The notes under the pieces: model-generated
The model's input: only the letters and a program-made list of their open reading frames with translations
Told to the model about the DNA's origin: nothing
The model's database searches: none
Assembly: GCA_032209605.1 (NCBI GenBank)
Contig: JASFXZ010000014.1
Span: 18,991,231-19,055,230, forward strand
Direction of reading: 5' to 3'
Length of the DNA stretch: 64,000 bases
DNA from: Mactromeris polynyma
Taxonomy: Eukaryota; Mollusca; Bivalvia; Venerida; Mactridae
Part shown: in pieces, positions 36,006 through 48,035 of the stretch
Layout of the letters: each line of letters starts with the position of its first letter
How positions within the stretch are numbered: position 1 is the first letter of the stretch
Position numbers and translations under genes: made by a program

Positions 36006-38128
36006 CGTTGACAATTATTTTATATTGGAGAAGATCAACACATTTGAGTATTTCAGGGAGGTTACCTAAGCCTGCTTTTAGTTTAAGTATGTAGGCAGTT
36101 AACAGTTTATACAGTTTATAAGTGTGCTCCATGATCATGGTCGTTTTGGACATTAAGATATAGTCAACTTCTGCCAAATCAGCATGGAAGTTAATATATA
36201 TACTCTATTTCATTGAAACATAATCAACAGAGTTTATGACGAAATGGCTTTTTATTCACTTGTGACAAGGTTTTTTTTGCTTAAGGCTGACTTGGGTAGG
36301 TACAGGAGTGGCTGTTTTCTGGAAACTTGTCAAAATGTTGGTATTTGTATGAATTATATACATGTAATTACAGCCTGCAAATCGACCATTCTCATCGGGA
36401 TCTACACTATGGTGGCATATTACTGCCACCAGTTAACATGATAACGTTCGCGAAATGTTTCGTGTTAACCACTTAATTATCGCGACAATTATCTAGCTAT
36501 CTAGTTAATATTCGTGTTACTTTTTCGGCAAGATAACTTATATCACAAGACTAGAAACCGGCTTGAAAGTGCCCAGAAATGCCGCCGGTTACCTTTTTAT
36601 GATGTATTACCGTGACTAACGGGTTATCTAGTTATGCATGGTTTGCGAATTTCACTTGATAAGTAACATATACATTAAGTAGTTAACTAGATAAGATTCG
36701 TGTTGTAATTGACTGATTACGCGAACCGCGAAATGTGTGGTTTTTGATCGCACCGTGTGTTGCATACAGGCGTCGCACACAGCCTAGGCTGGTTCCCATG
36801 TCCTCTTTTCGCAGGGCACGTCTCATTTATGCACACATATACATGCCTATACACTGACCTCCAAAAATTCCTTCACAATTTGACAATTTACCATAGCAAT
36901 TAATGTATTTTCACGTTTGTTTCACATGCAATAAATCGAAAATGCGTTTTAACACAGCAATCATTTTCTGTAGAAGTATTTATAATTTTTTACTGAAACA
37001 AATTATCTTATTTTCTGATCAGAACAATAGGTTACACACATACATTGGTTTCGGATACAAGCCGATTGATGCTGCTGCCGAGATGTGCTAATTGTTCATT
37101 CTTAACTATCCATCACATAAGTGGGATGAATAATTTTACTTCATGGTCATACATGTTTTATTTGAAATTCTGTAAGAAAAAGTAACGAAATTCAAAATAT
37201 TCAAGTCTGACGAATCTTTTGGATGGCAGTGTATATCCGATATTTTAGTAATCATTAATTTCGAGAGTGCCGAATAGTTTCAATACCGCTTGAAAGAATG
37301 AAGAGTGGCATAAAGTTATCGACGCAATTGATCATCTTCATAAATAACGCTTGCGTCCTTAAAAATGTTCACACAGCTAACATAAAATTCTACGAAAAAA
37401 ATGTTTGACAGAAACTTATTTATTTTTACTCTTGTAAATGTATTTGTATGTTGAAACTTAAAAGCCAATATGGTTTGAGCACTATTTTTAGTACCATCGA
37501 AAGATATTTTTTTGAGATTTGAAGTAAATTGTACGTCCAGTATAACAGGAATTGGCGTTTATACAAACAGTGAATGTTGACATAAGACAAACGGAGAATG
37601 AATTATAAAAGTTGATTACAATTCTGCATTGTTTATTTTAGAGTCATGCAAATCTGCACCGTTTTAATCAAGCCGATTTACAGAATAAAGTGTTTCTATA
37701 TTTATTGACCGTCTTTTACTTGTTTCATTCATCATATAACTCTTGAAAAAGGCAACAATACACTTAAAGGAAGCAATGTTGTTTGTATTAAAAGAGTCAA
37801 CACACCGTATACAGTCTCTATTTAATCTGTGTAAACAGCTTTGCATGTCAACATACACTTCAGCACAAATGTGGTATAAAAGAGTTGATAAACTGTACCA
37901 CATAATTTGTAAATACTTCAATATTTCTGTAATTGTATCTTTATTCCTTATTTCAGCGTGCGGTGCACAACGCGAGAATACTCTATTAGAGGAATGTGAT
38001 TACTGAAGATGATGGTGAAGATGATAATGATGCACCGTTGTGTTTTCGTATTCGTGTTAAATTGTTGTGCAGTCTTGAGATTTCCTCCCTCGTACTTTAT
38101 TTCACTTCCATCCCCATTCTATATTTCA

Positions 38129-39545
38129 TATCGTGCCTGACGGGTCTGTGGAGGGAAGCCCTGGTTCCTAAATGTGGTGATCTCTACCTTACGGTTCCGT
38201 GGAGATAAGCCCTGGTTCCTTAATGTGGTGATCTCTACCTTACGGTTCTGTGGAGGGAAGCACTGGTTCCTAAATGTGGTGATCTCTACCTTACGGGTCT
38301 GTGGAGAGAAGCCCTGGTTCCTAAATATGGTGATCTCTACCTTACGGTTCCGTGGAGATAAGCCCTGGTTCCTTAATGTGGTGATCTCTACCTTACGGTT
38401 CAGTGGAGGGAAGCACTGGTTCCTAAATGTGGTGATCTCTACCTTACGGTTCTGTGGAGAGAAGCCCTGGTTCCTAAATGTGGTGATCTCTACCTTACGG
38501 TTCTTTGGAGGGAAGCCCTGGTTCCTAAATGTGGTGATCTCTACCTTACGGTTCTGTGGAGAGAAGCCCTGGTTCCTAAATGTGGTGATCTCTACCTTAC
38601 GGTTCTGTGGAGAGAAGCCCTGGTTCCTAAATGTGGTGATCTCTACCTTACGGTTCTGTGGAGGGAAGCACTGGTTCCTAAATGTGGTGATCTCTACCTT
38701 ACGGTTCTGTGGGGAGAAGCCCTGGTTCCTAAATGTGGTGATCTCTACCTTACGGTTCTGTGGAGGGAAGCACTGGTTCCTAAATGTGGTGATCTCTACC
38801 TTACGGTTCTGTGGAGAGAAGCCCTGGTTCCTAAATTAGGTCATCTCTACCGTACGGTTCTGTGGAGAGAAGCCCTGGTTCCTAAATGTGGTGATCTCAT
38901 CACCTTACGGTTCTGTGGAGGGAAGCCCTGGTTCCTAAATGTAGTGATCTCTACCTTACGGTTCTGTGGAGAGAAGCCCTGGTTCCTAAATGTGGTGATC
39001 TCTACCTTACGGTTCTGTGGAGAGAAGCCCTGGTTCCTGAATGTGGTGATCTCTACCTTACTGTTCTGTGGAGAGAAGTCCTGGTTCCTAAATGTGGTGA
39101 TCTCTACCTTAGGGTTCTGTGGAGGGAAGCCCTGGTTCCTATATGTGGTGATCTCTACCTTACGGTTCTGTGGAGAGAAGCCCTGGTTCCTAAATGTGGT
39201 GATCTCTACCTTACAGTTCTGTGGAGGGAAGCCCTGGTTCTTAAATGTGGTGATCGCTACCTTACGGTTCTGTGGAGAGAAGCCCTGGTTCCTAAATGTG
39301 GTGATCTCTACCTTACGGTTCTGTGGAGGGAAGCCCTGGTTCTTAAATGTGGTGATCTCTACCTTACGGTTCTGTGGAGAGAAGCCCTGGTTCCTAAATG
39401 TGGTGATCTCTACCTTACGGTTCTGTGGAGGGAAGCACTGGTTCCTAAATGTGGTGATCTCTACCTTACGGTCCTGTGGAGAGAAGCCCTGGTTCCTAAA
39501 TTAGGTGATATCTACCTTACGGTTCTGTGGAGAGAAGCCCTGTTT
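38129..39545. repeat. 51-bp minisatellite, about 28 units
   Basis: Unit begins GTGATCTCTACCTTACGGTT and ends TGGTTCCTAAATGTG. The units differ mainly at GAGAGAAGCCC versus GAGGGAAGCAC, which alternate in the second half. Because 51 is divisible by three, 13 and 11 successive units stay open in one frame (a 17-residue repeat VVISTLRFCGEKPWFLN). The repeat, not a gene, explains that frame. The array is broken by a 2-base change near 38890 and stops in TAG near 38838 and 39505. Confidence 0.95.
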
Positions 39546-39942
39546 AACAAGATTCCGCACACTTTATAGCGATTCGAGTCAGAGAGATGGAACGGACTCA
39601 CTGAACGCGTGTATACATACTGAATGCCGTCAGATACTTGATTATTTGATGACGTCATTAAACATATTTATCGATGACATTTTGAGAGGAAAGGTTTTCC
39701 TTATAATTTACGTTTTACAGTTACGTTTGATATTAGCGAATTGTTAAATACATTCAATAAACTGGAAAATTCATCAAATATTTATAGATATATGGATAAT
39801 TTTAGAAATAATGCTTTTGTGAATCGGGCTACTTTTTCGGCTTATTAAATCAATAGCCTAATTACTTTTGCGTCCTTGTTGTCTGTATAAATGAAGTCAA
39901 GTTTGGATGTGGATTTTCTCGTTATTTGTCGGGTATGTGATA

Positions 39943-40096
39943 AATAGAATATTAAATTCGTGTTGTTTAGTATTAAATTTATTGAACTCGTTCAATAAAA
40001 AGAATATGAAGCTCGCCAGAGACTCGCTTCATATAATTTTATTCAACTCGTTCAATAAATTCAATACTAAACAACACTCATTCAATATCCTCTATA
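39943..40096. mobile_element. Foldback (long inverted repeat) element
   Basis: Arms of about 70 bp, left GTGTTGTTTAGTATTAAATT and right the complement of GTGTTGTTTAGTATTGAATT, around a 13-base loop TCGCCAGAGACTC. Each arm contains the smaller palindrome TTGAACTCGTTCAA (one arm slightly altered). Confidence 0.85.
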
Positions 40097-43000
40097 TTAA
40101 ATTTATTTTTCTCAGTTGACCACTTACATTAGTCTAAACACTATCTTATAGATAAAATCGAAACATAAACGACACGAAGTAACAGACTTCTGTGAAATAA
40201 TGATGAAAGAGGTCTGTATTTTGTAAAGGGAGGTAACTTCGTAGGAATGTAACACAATGTTTACTGGAGTAACGTGACGTGATGTAAGCGCATCTGCATT
40301 ATCAAAGAATGAACTCATTATGTAATCATCTTTATTTGATGAAAAAAGAAGTTTGTATTATCACAAATTAAACAAACTTCCAGTTTTTTTAACAAGTGGG
40401 TAACTTTTCTAGTTTTGGCTGCATGCCGTTAGTTTTATGATGAATTGAGAAATTTTCAATTGGTTATACAATGCAATGGTTCTTATTAAAGATTATTTAG
40501 CCAATGTAACAACAATACTGTCCAGATCGAACACATTCAAACATTTTACCTTCAGATGAGCCAGATACGTCTTTAAAGGCACGACAAGATACAAACAAAC
40601 GCATTCTTGTCGCTAACGGATTTGCCTTCATATACAGTTTGTAACATTAGGACCATACTGTCGCCGCACCACCAAGAGGGAAACGCGATGGTTAACCGTA
40701 AAGGGATCGACCCCAAACATGTAGTGCTCTGCAGTATATCCATCCTCGGTACCCAGGCTATTAATTACATAATGTACAATCATGGTTTACGTTTCGCCAG
40801 CCAATTTGTTCAGGGTATCATGTATTTAACGAATAGCCTGGGTACCGAGGATGCAGTGTAGCATGATCATAATATCTCATAATAAAATGTTTGATGCGTT
40901 TAAGAAACATGCAACTACTGGAAATGCGTCTAGGATAATCTTACAAAATTTGTTAACCACATCACCGTCTAATTCGGACGTGTTGTAAATACGTTGCCAC
41001 AGATGTGCCCTTCAATGGCAATTATCATAACTTAAAAAGACAGACAGGTTTCAATAATAGAATTTCGAACATGTACGAAGTCTATCATTTCTATTGTTGC
41101 TTTTAGTAATACAACGGGGGCGACTACACACGAATGAGTAACTTATCTACAGATGTGTAAGCTTTTACAACAAGTTGCGAAACGTAAATCCCGCGAGACA
41201 TCACGACATAAAAAAGAAATAATATATTGTATCATTTTTTCTGATGGAAGTAAATCTATTATTGGTAATCGACAAGTTGTAATCAAGAAATGCCGTCGAT
41301 ACGTCGGAATTATAAGTTTTGATTAATGGGAGATCCTAGGGCAGGCGGTGGTCATCATTGATTACTGTCAGGTATCGTTAAACGCGCTGATGACATCCGA
41401 CTGTGAATCTGGTGAAAGGGTGAACGTGAATGAAAACATAAAAACTCTCATAAAAATCAAACACGCAGATGTGCCACGTAGTACACGGCTTATATCCATT
41501 GAAATAACGAGAGCTTGACGATGTACGACACTCTTATATCGCACAAAATATTACAATATACAAATGTGAGTGATTGACAAAAATCAGAACAGCTTAACAC
41601 GGTATATAGTAGTTAACAACGGCATCGTAAAGAAAGCACATTCTTTATTATACTTAGTGTAGAAGTTCGATAATGTTTATTTTGTAATTTTAACAAAATT
41701 AGTTTAGATAGCTTAGCAAATCTTAAATTAAAATTAAACTCTGACCTTCATATGCATTGTCACAATAATACTCTTCAACAGCTGTGGAGTAAGAAGTTCT
41801 AAAAGTTTTGAAAGTTTGGTAGTGAACTAAAAATTGCAATAAATGCGATTGGTATGATTTTGATGTAGTTTACATATTACCTACTCTCGTGTAACGTTAC
41901 CTAATTGAAATACATGTTCACAGCCTGCTCCGAGGCATTCACACGTCACATAATTAAGTTTTGAATGCAAACTTGTTAAGAAAACAGCTGTTCCATTCAG
42001 TATTATGTACGCAATTTCATGTTGAAAGGATACATTTCGAAAGCCTTTACAGAAATTACTGTATTCTTACATTATGCATCTCCCAGTATGCGATTGCAAG
42101 CAGGCGGACTATTATTCATACATTGTGTACTTTTACAGGGCTACTTGAATACCGCAATATATCCGTTATATACTTTCTGGTCACGGAAATGTCAGTGAGT
42201 AGAATTGGTTTGCAAACTATGTGTTTACAAAATATGCATGCACACATACTTGTGATTGTTCAGGTTTGTGACGTATTCCATACTATACTATATGTTTATT
42301 GGTACAATCTGCACATACAGTGCCTTTGACCATTAACAAAATAAACTTAAATATGAGATGGCAAAGACAAGGAATATATATGTTACAAATACAATATCAA
42401 GCGTGTTATATAAGCAAACGCAGAACCGAACCAAAAGTTTGTGTATAAGAGTAGATATTAAATATAAGCAGCAATAGGGTAATATTTTAGTGTCTTGATT
42501 GTACACAATTGTAAATATTTATAACTATAACTATACGTGGACAAGAGAAGATATTTTATGAACAGAAAATCTTACTATGGAGCAATTAATGTAAGTTTGT
42601 CTTGTCTCAGTTTAAAAATTGCATTGCACTGAAATATTTAGTGTATTTTGATTGATAGGCCGGTATTCTGTACATTGCTATATTAAACAATGGCTTACCA
42701 GTTTAAGGGCTCTCGATCATTTGAACCCAATATATAGGTTCCTATCAAAAGTTGAGTCAAAACTCATTATTATTATTCAGGTTAAATATTGGTAACGGAA
42801 TTTTTGAATAAGTAGCGGAAATTTAGTTCGATTTGAAAGGCTCCCTCGATTTTCAAAATGGTGATAAGTCGACCGGAAATCCAAAGGGCTTACTATCAAA
42901 TGCTCAAAGAGAAAAATGAACTAGCAACATTAAGAAAAGAAAGTGCTACATGTTCGAATCATGGAAATCTCTGCGGCACAGAAAAAGCACAAGAACAAAA

Positions 43001-43338
43001 ACTCAGTCATAGCTTAACGCACCGGAACAACTAAGGTTTATATGAAAGAGATGAAAATCAACGACATTTACCTGATAAATTGTATTACCTAATATTCTGG
43101 TTCTGCGTTACTTCAGGTTGTGTTATTGGGAATCTAAATTTTCTGTAATAATTAAAATTCCGGCACAACTTATCTTTATTTCAATAGCTTTGGGTTATTT
43201 TGAAACTTTCGTTCATTCAATAAAATGATTGATGTTATATCTAGTACTATATTTTGTATTATACCACTTATTTCGAATGCAATTATTGAACTTTATACCT
43301 TACATGAATGAAAGATTAAATTGTTCAAGGGAACGCCA
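40097..43338. other. Intergenic, no gene recognised
   Basis: Apart from the short palindromic element at 40741, this 3.2 kb shows no exon pairs, RNA genes or tandem repeats that I can support. Confidence 0.45.
40741..40853. mobile_element. Palindromic MITE
   Basis: CATCCTCGGTACCCAGGCTA at the left is exactly inverted at the right, 22 bp in all, enclosing 69 bp. Flanks carry similar CAGTATAT and CAGTGTAG words, a possible degraded 8-bp target duplication. Confidence 0.8.
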
Positions 43339-43392
43339 CATGCCTCCCCATACATACCTTCAAGAAAACAGCAGCCTGCAAAACATCAGGCA
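43339..43392. repeat. Dispersed-element segment preceding the satellite
   Basis: ATGCCTCCCCATACATACCT through CATCAGGCACTGAGGAGG, the same block seen at 19139 and 28442. It directly joins the first satellite unit. Confidence 0.75.
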
Positions 43393-45372
43393 CTGAGGAG
43401 GCGCAAGGGTAAACATGTAAGGTAATATGGGTGCAAGGGTAAACATGTATGGTAATATGGGCACAAGGGTAAACATGTATGGTAATATGGGCACAAGGGT
43501 AAACATGTTAGGTAATATGGGTACAAGGGTAAACATGTAAGGTAATATGGGTGCAAGGGTAAACATGTAAGGTAATATGGGCACAAGGGTAAACATGTTA
43601 GGTAATATGGGTGCAAGGGTAAACATGTAAGGTAATATGGTTGCAAGGGTAAACATGCATGGGAATATGGGTCCAAGGGTAAACATGTATGGGAATATGG
43701 GTGCAAAGGTAAACATGTTAGGTAATATGGATGGTAAACATGTAAGGGAATATGGGTGCAAGGGTAAACATGTATGGGAATATGGGTCCAAGGGTAAACA
43801 TGTATGGGAATATGGGTCCAAGGGTAAACATGTTAGGTAATATGGATGGTAAACATGTTAGAGAATAAGGGTGCAAGGGTAAACATGTTAGAGAATATGG
43901 GTGCAAGGGTAAACATGTTAGGTAATATGGATGGTAAACATGTTAGGTAATATGGATGGTAAACATGTTAGAGAATAAGGGTGCAAGGGTAAACATGTTA
44001 GAGAATATGGGTGCAAGGGTAAACATGTTAGGTAATATGGATGGTAAACATGTTAGGTAATATGGATGGTAAACATGTTAGAGAATAAGGGTGCAAGGGT
44101 AAACATGTATGGGAATAAGGGTGCAAGGGTAAACATGTATGGGAATATGGGTGCAAGGGTAAACATGTTAGGTAATAAGGGTGCAAGGGTAAACATGTAT
44201 GGGAATAAGGGTGCAAGGGTAAACATGTATGGGAATATGGGTGGTAAACATGTTAGAGAATAAGGGTGCAAGGGTAAACATGTATGGGAATAAGGGTGCA
44301 AGGGTAAACATGTTAGAGAATAAGGGTGCAAGGGTAAACATGTTAGGTAATATGGATGGTAAACATGTTAGAGAATAAGGGTGCAAGGGTAAACATGTAT
44401 GGGAATAAGGGTGCAAGGGTAAACATGTATGGGAATATGGGTGCAAGGGTAAACATGTTAGGTAATAAGGGTGCAAGGGTAAACATGTATGGGAATAAGG
44501 GTGCAAGGGTAAACATGTATGGGAATATGGGTGCAAAGGTAAACATGTAAGGTAATATGGGTGCAAGGGTAAACATGTATGGGAATATGGTGCAAGGGTA
44601 AACATGTATGGGAATATGGGTGCAAGGGTAAACATGAATGGGAATATGGGTGCAAGGGTAAACATGTATGGTAATATGGGTGCAAGGGTAAACATGTATG
44701 GGAATATGGGTGCAAGGGTAAACATGTATGGTAATATGGGTACAAGGGTAAACATGTTAGGTAATATGGGTACAAGGGTAAACATGTATGGGAATATGGG
44801 TGCAAGGGTAAACATGTATGGTAATATGGGTACAAGGGTAAACATGTTAGGTAATATGGGTACAAGGGTAAACATGTTAGGTAATATGGGTGCAAGGGTA
44901 AACATGTATGGGAATATGGGTGCAAGGGTAAACATGCATGGGAATATGGGTCCATGGGTAAACATGCATGGGAATATGGGTCCATGGGTAAACATGTATG
45001 GGAATATGGGTCCAAGGGTAAACATGTATGGGAATATGGCTGCCAGGGTAAACATGTATGGGAATTATGGGTGCAAGGGTAAACATGTATGGGAATATGG
45101 GTGCAAGGGTAAACATGTATGGTAATATGGGTACAAGGGTAAACATGTTAGGTAATATGGGTGCAAGGGTAAACATGTAAGGTAATATGGGTGCAAGGAT
45201 AAACATGTATGGGAATATGGGTGCAAGGGTAAACATGTATGGGAATATGGGTGCAAGGGTAAACATGTATGGGAATATAGGTGCAAGGGTAAACATGTAT
45301 GGGAATATGGGTGCAAGGGTAAACATGTATGGGAAGGAACGTGGATGCAAGGGTAAACATGTACGGTAATTT
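43393..45372. repeat. 30-bp minisatellite array, about 65 units
   Basis: Unit is GGGTGCAAGGGTAAACATGT plus ATGGGAATAT, with variants (TTAGGTAATAT, TTAGAGAATAA) and shorter units of the form GGATGGTAAACATG. The period is a multiple of three, so long frames occur on both strands (MGARVNMYGN on plus; LAPIFPYMFT and CLPLHPYSHT on minus). A block of about 290 bp is duplicated (44051-44240 versus 44341-44532), and a 110-bp block repeats at 43860-44060. The array ends about 370 bp before the sulfatase start. Confidence 0.96.
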
Positions 45373-45739
45373 GCGCAAGTGGACGTAACGTAATTGTCAC
45401 TAATGTTCGGTATTTTTTTTACAAATTTACGGTACACGTTGGCTTAGTCTTTATTTGCATAATTTTTTAATGTCATAATTATCGGACGAGCTGTTGCAAG
45501 TCACTTACTAATTTGTTATAGGCAAATGACGATTCGCCGGTCTAAAACTAGAAAATATCGGTCGAGCGGGAGTTATAAAGCAGAGGGTGATTATGAAAGT
45601 ATCGGAATAAGCGCCCGATGCTAAAGGAGCGTGAGGAAAGGTTTTTGTTTTGGATCGTATCCGCACAGACAGTTACGTTGTTCTTGTTGTCTACATAAAA
45701 TTCACTTTTTGGATGTATTAGCTATACTGCTCGTATATC
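45373..45739. promoter_or_regulatory. 5' flank of the sulfatase gene
   Basis: Non-repetitive, less AT-rich stretch between the satellite and the start codon. It should contain the promoter and 5' leader; no TATA box can be named with confidence. Confidence 0.35.
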
Positions 45740-47281
45740 ATGATGTTGGTTTTGACAAAAGTTTTAACATTTTGTTTTTTCATTTCATCGTGTTTTGGGG
45801 GTATGAATGTGCTATTTTTGGTAGCAGACGATATGAGACCACAACTTGAGGTGTACAAGGGAAGCAACTATCCAGCGCCTGTTTCTCCAAAAATGCACAC
45901 TCCAAATTTGGACTCGCTTGCCTCACAAAGTCTGTTACTGGAGCGCGCATATGTACAGGAAGCACTTTGTTCACCAAGCCGAACTTCATTACTAACTGGG
46001 CGCCGTCCAGACACAACGCATGTCTACAAAATTGGACCATATTTCCGTGAAGTTGGCGGCAATTTTACTACTATACCACAATATTTCGATTTACATGGTT
46101 ATACTTCGATAGGGATGGGGAAGGTGTTTCATCAAGGTCATGCTTCTGGTAATGATGACCCTGTTTCATGGTCCAAGTGCAAGGACGAGTGTACATCCGA
46201 GCGCGACTCCGAGTCCAAGTGCGGACCTGAGTGCGACACTTATTTTCACGGAGAACCAAATTTTGAAAGTCACGATAAGAGTTGGGATGCTATACCTGAC
46301 GATTTGCTACGTGATAAACCGTTGATAGACGAACAAATTGCAGAGCACGCAATGAAGACGTTAGACAGACTAGCTCCCAACGCTCTGTCCGGAGAGAAGC
46401 CATTTTTCTTAGCGGTAGGTTTTCATAAACCACATCTTCCATTTGTGTTTCCTGAGTCGTTTCTACAAAAGTATCCTGACGTTAGACTTCCAAATAATTC
46501 ATATGCGCCTGAAAATATGCCAGATGTTGCTTGGTATGGTTATGGTGGACTTAGAAGTTACAATGACATTAAACAGTTGGGTGCAACGGGAGCTAAAAAT
46601 ACGATACTCCCAGACGAGACCACACTGAAGTTGCGAAAAGCATATTATTCTGCTCTTTCTTGGACAGATTCGTTGATTGGACGGGTTTTAGACAAACTCA
46701 AATCCCTCCACCTGGACAACAACACAATTGTATCCTTTTGGGGTGACCATGGCTATAGTCTTGGGGAAAATGCAGAATGGTGCAAATTTACAAACTTTGA
46801 GGTTGCCACACATGCACCAATGATGATTCACATACCCGGAAGGACAGACGGTGGAATCAGAACTAACCAACTCACAGAATTTGTTGATCTATTCCCGACG
46901 TTAGCAGAGGCAGCTGGCTTAGAACCATTACCACTGTGTCCTAAATATTCAAACGACGTTCAAATTTGCCGTGAAGGAGAAAGTCTTTTGCCTCTCATTG
47001 ACGAACCAGAGACTCCCATTAAAACGGCTTCATTCTCGCAATTTCCGCGACACGATTATATGGGATACTCCATGAGAACCAACCAATTCCGTTACACAGA
47101 ATGGCCAAAATTCAAAGATGAACCCGATTATGAACCAGACTGGACCGAGTTAGGCGGCGTTGAGTTGTACGATCACAAAATTGATCCATATGAAAATGTT
47201 AACCGGGCCGACGATCCTGCATACGAAAAAACTCGAAGAAAATTACACAAAATGCTCGTTCGGGGATGGAGGAAAGCATAA
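45740..47281 (+). CDS. Iduronate-2-sulfatase-like secreted/lysosomal sulfatase, complete, intronless
   Basis: Predicted 513-residue sulfatase that removes sulfate esters from sugars; the closest known group is iduronate 2-sulfatase (IDS), which acts on dermatan and heparan sulfate. Seen: hydrophobic signal peptide 1-20; NVLFLVADDMRP with metal ligands D30 and D31; the sulfatase signature CSPSRTSLLTGRRPDTT with C77, the residue converted to formylglycine, and R81; GMGKVFH with K128 and H131; GFHKPHLPF (K230, H232); WGDHGYSLGE with metal ligands D336 and H337; K349. These match IDS catalytic positions in order and spacing, and IDS is 550 residues. A Cys-rich insert (residues 147-165) is unusual. 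Two ATGs are adjacent at the start; the first is taken. The whole gene is one exon, unlike its neighbours, which suggests retroposition or transfer, or intron loss. True substrate unknown. Confidence 0.93.
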   Translation: MMLVLTKVLTFCFFISSCFGGMNVLFLVADDMRPQLEVYKGSNYPAPVSPKMHTPNLDSLASQSLLLERAYVQEALCSPSRTSLLTGRRPDTTHVYKIGPYFREVGGNFTTIPQYFDLHGYTSIGMGKVFHQGHASGNDDPVSWSKCKDECTSERDSESKCGPECDTYFHGEPNFESHDKSWDAIPDDLLRDKPLIDEQIAEHAMKTLDRLAPNALSGEKPFFLAVGFHKPHLPFVFPESFLQKYPDVRLPNNSYAPENMPDVAWYGYGGLRSYNDIKQLGATGAKNTILPDETTLKLRKAYYSALSWTDSLIGRVLDKLKSLHLDNNTIVSFWGDHGYSLGENAEWCKFTNFEVATHAPMMIHIPGRTDGGIRTNQLTEFVDLFPTLAEAAGLEPLPLCPKYSNDVQICREGESLLPLIDEPETPIKTASFSQFPRHDYMGYSMRTNQFRYTEWPKFKDEPDYEPDWTELGGVELYDHKIDPYENVNRADDPAYEKTRRKLHKMLVRGWRKA

Positions 47282-48035
47282 CTTAGCACAGGCCGAAAAG
47301 CATAATGTCTTACTGGGAAAAGTAACTAAATTATTTCTTGAACATATGATTTTAACGTAATTTTTTTTCAAATCTCAGATTTATCTCATAGGCATTGTCA
47401 GAATATAAATGTGATGTTACCTAAAAGAGAGAAATAGATATTACATACATATGTAAAGTTATTCGCTTTCTGTGAAATAATAATTGATTGCCTAAAATGA
47501 TATAGAGAAATGTTACCGACCTGTTGGTTTGAATTTAAGAAAAGTATGTTCTATTTCCTAATGTCAGGTATTGTTTTATTACTTGTATGTCTTTTGCTCA
47601 TCTACTTTAGCTATTGCACCTCAGTGGTTGTACAATAGTGTTCCCAAGAAGTCGGTAATGTTATAATTTAGTTTGACTTAATGGTCCCGAGTTTCAACCA
47701 ATACCATCGACTGCACGTTTTAAAAAAGGAATACTCCAATCTAGGACATAAAAAATACAATGAAAAATATTCATTATACTCAACTCCCATAAAACATTTA
47801 TTTTTATTGCTATATAGTTCAATTTACTTTTACGTAATCTTTCAACAGTCTCAGTAACGGGGATGCAGTAAAATTGAAGCATTGGTCGTAATATACGACA
47901 TCAACAAGTGCGCAAAACGTCCCTATGGACGTAATACTTCTCGATTTGGTATTTTTGCATTTCTTTTTCGCATCGGGTAAATGGGTCATTTCCATTGCGG
48001 GTTTCATGGTATCTCATTAAACATATATAACACAT
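47282..48035. other. 3' flank of the sulfatase, nothing recognised
   Basis: Contains the presumed 3' untranslated part, but no canonical AATAAA close to the stop. Confidence 0.4.

Larger units (their letters stand above)
33383..38128. other. Intergenic stretch, no gene recognised
   Basis: Holds a hairpin at 35420-35515, a tRNA-like remnant at 35946-36005 and a GC-rich fragment at 35107-35170 (CCGGATCCACAGGGGGGGTG). Open frames are short and lack family signal. Confidence 0.45.

Noticed and set aside
38174..39504. Open frames of 221 and 186 codons with a 17-residue repeat
   Set aside because: The frame follows from a 51-bp tandem unit; a stop-containing unit and an indel interrupt it, and there is no start context, domain or splice signal.
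43360..45437. Long open frames on both strands (up to 295 codons)
   Set aside because: A 30-bp satellite has a period divisible by three, so frames stay open on either strand. Overlapping frames in several registers exclude real coding.
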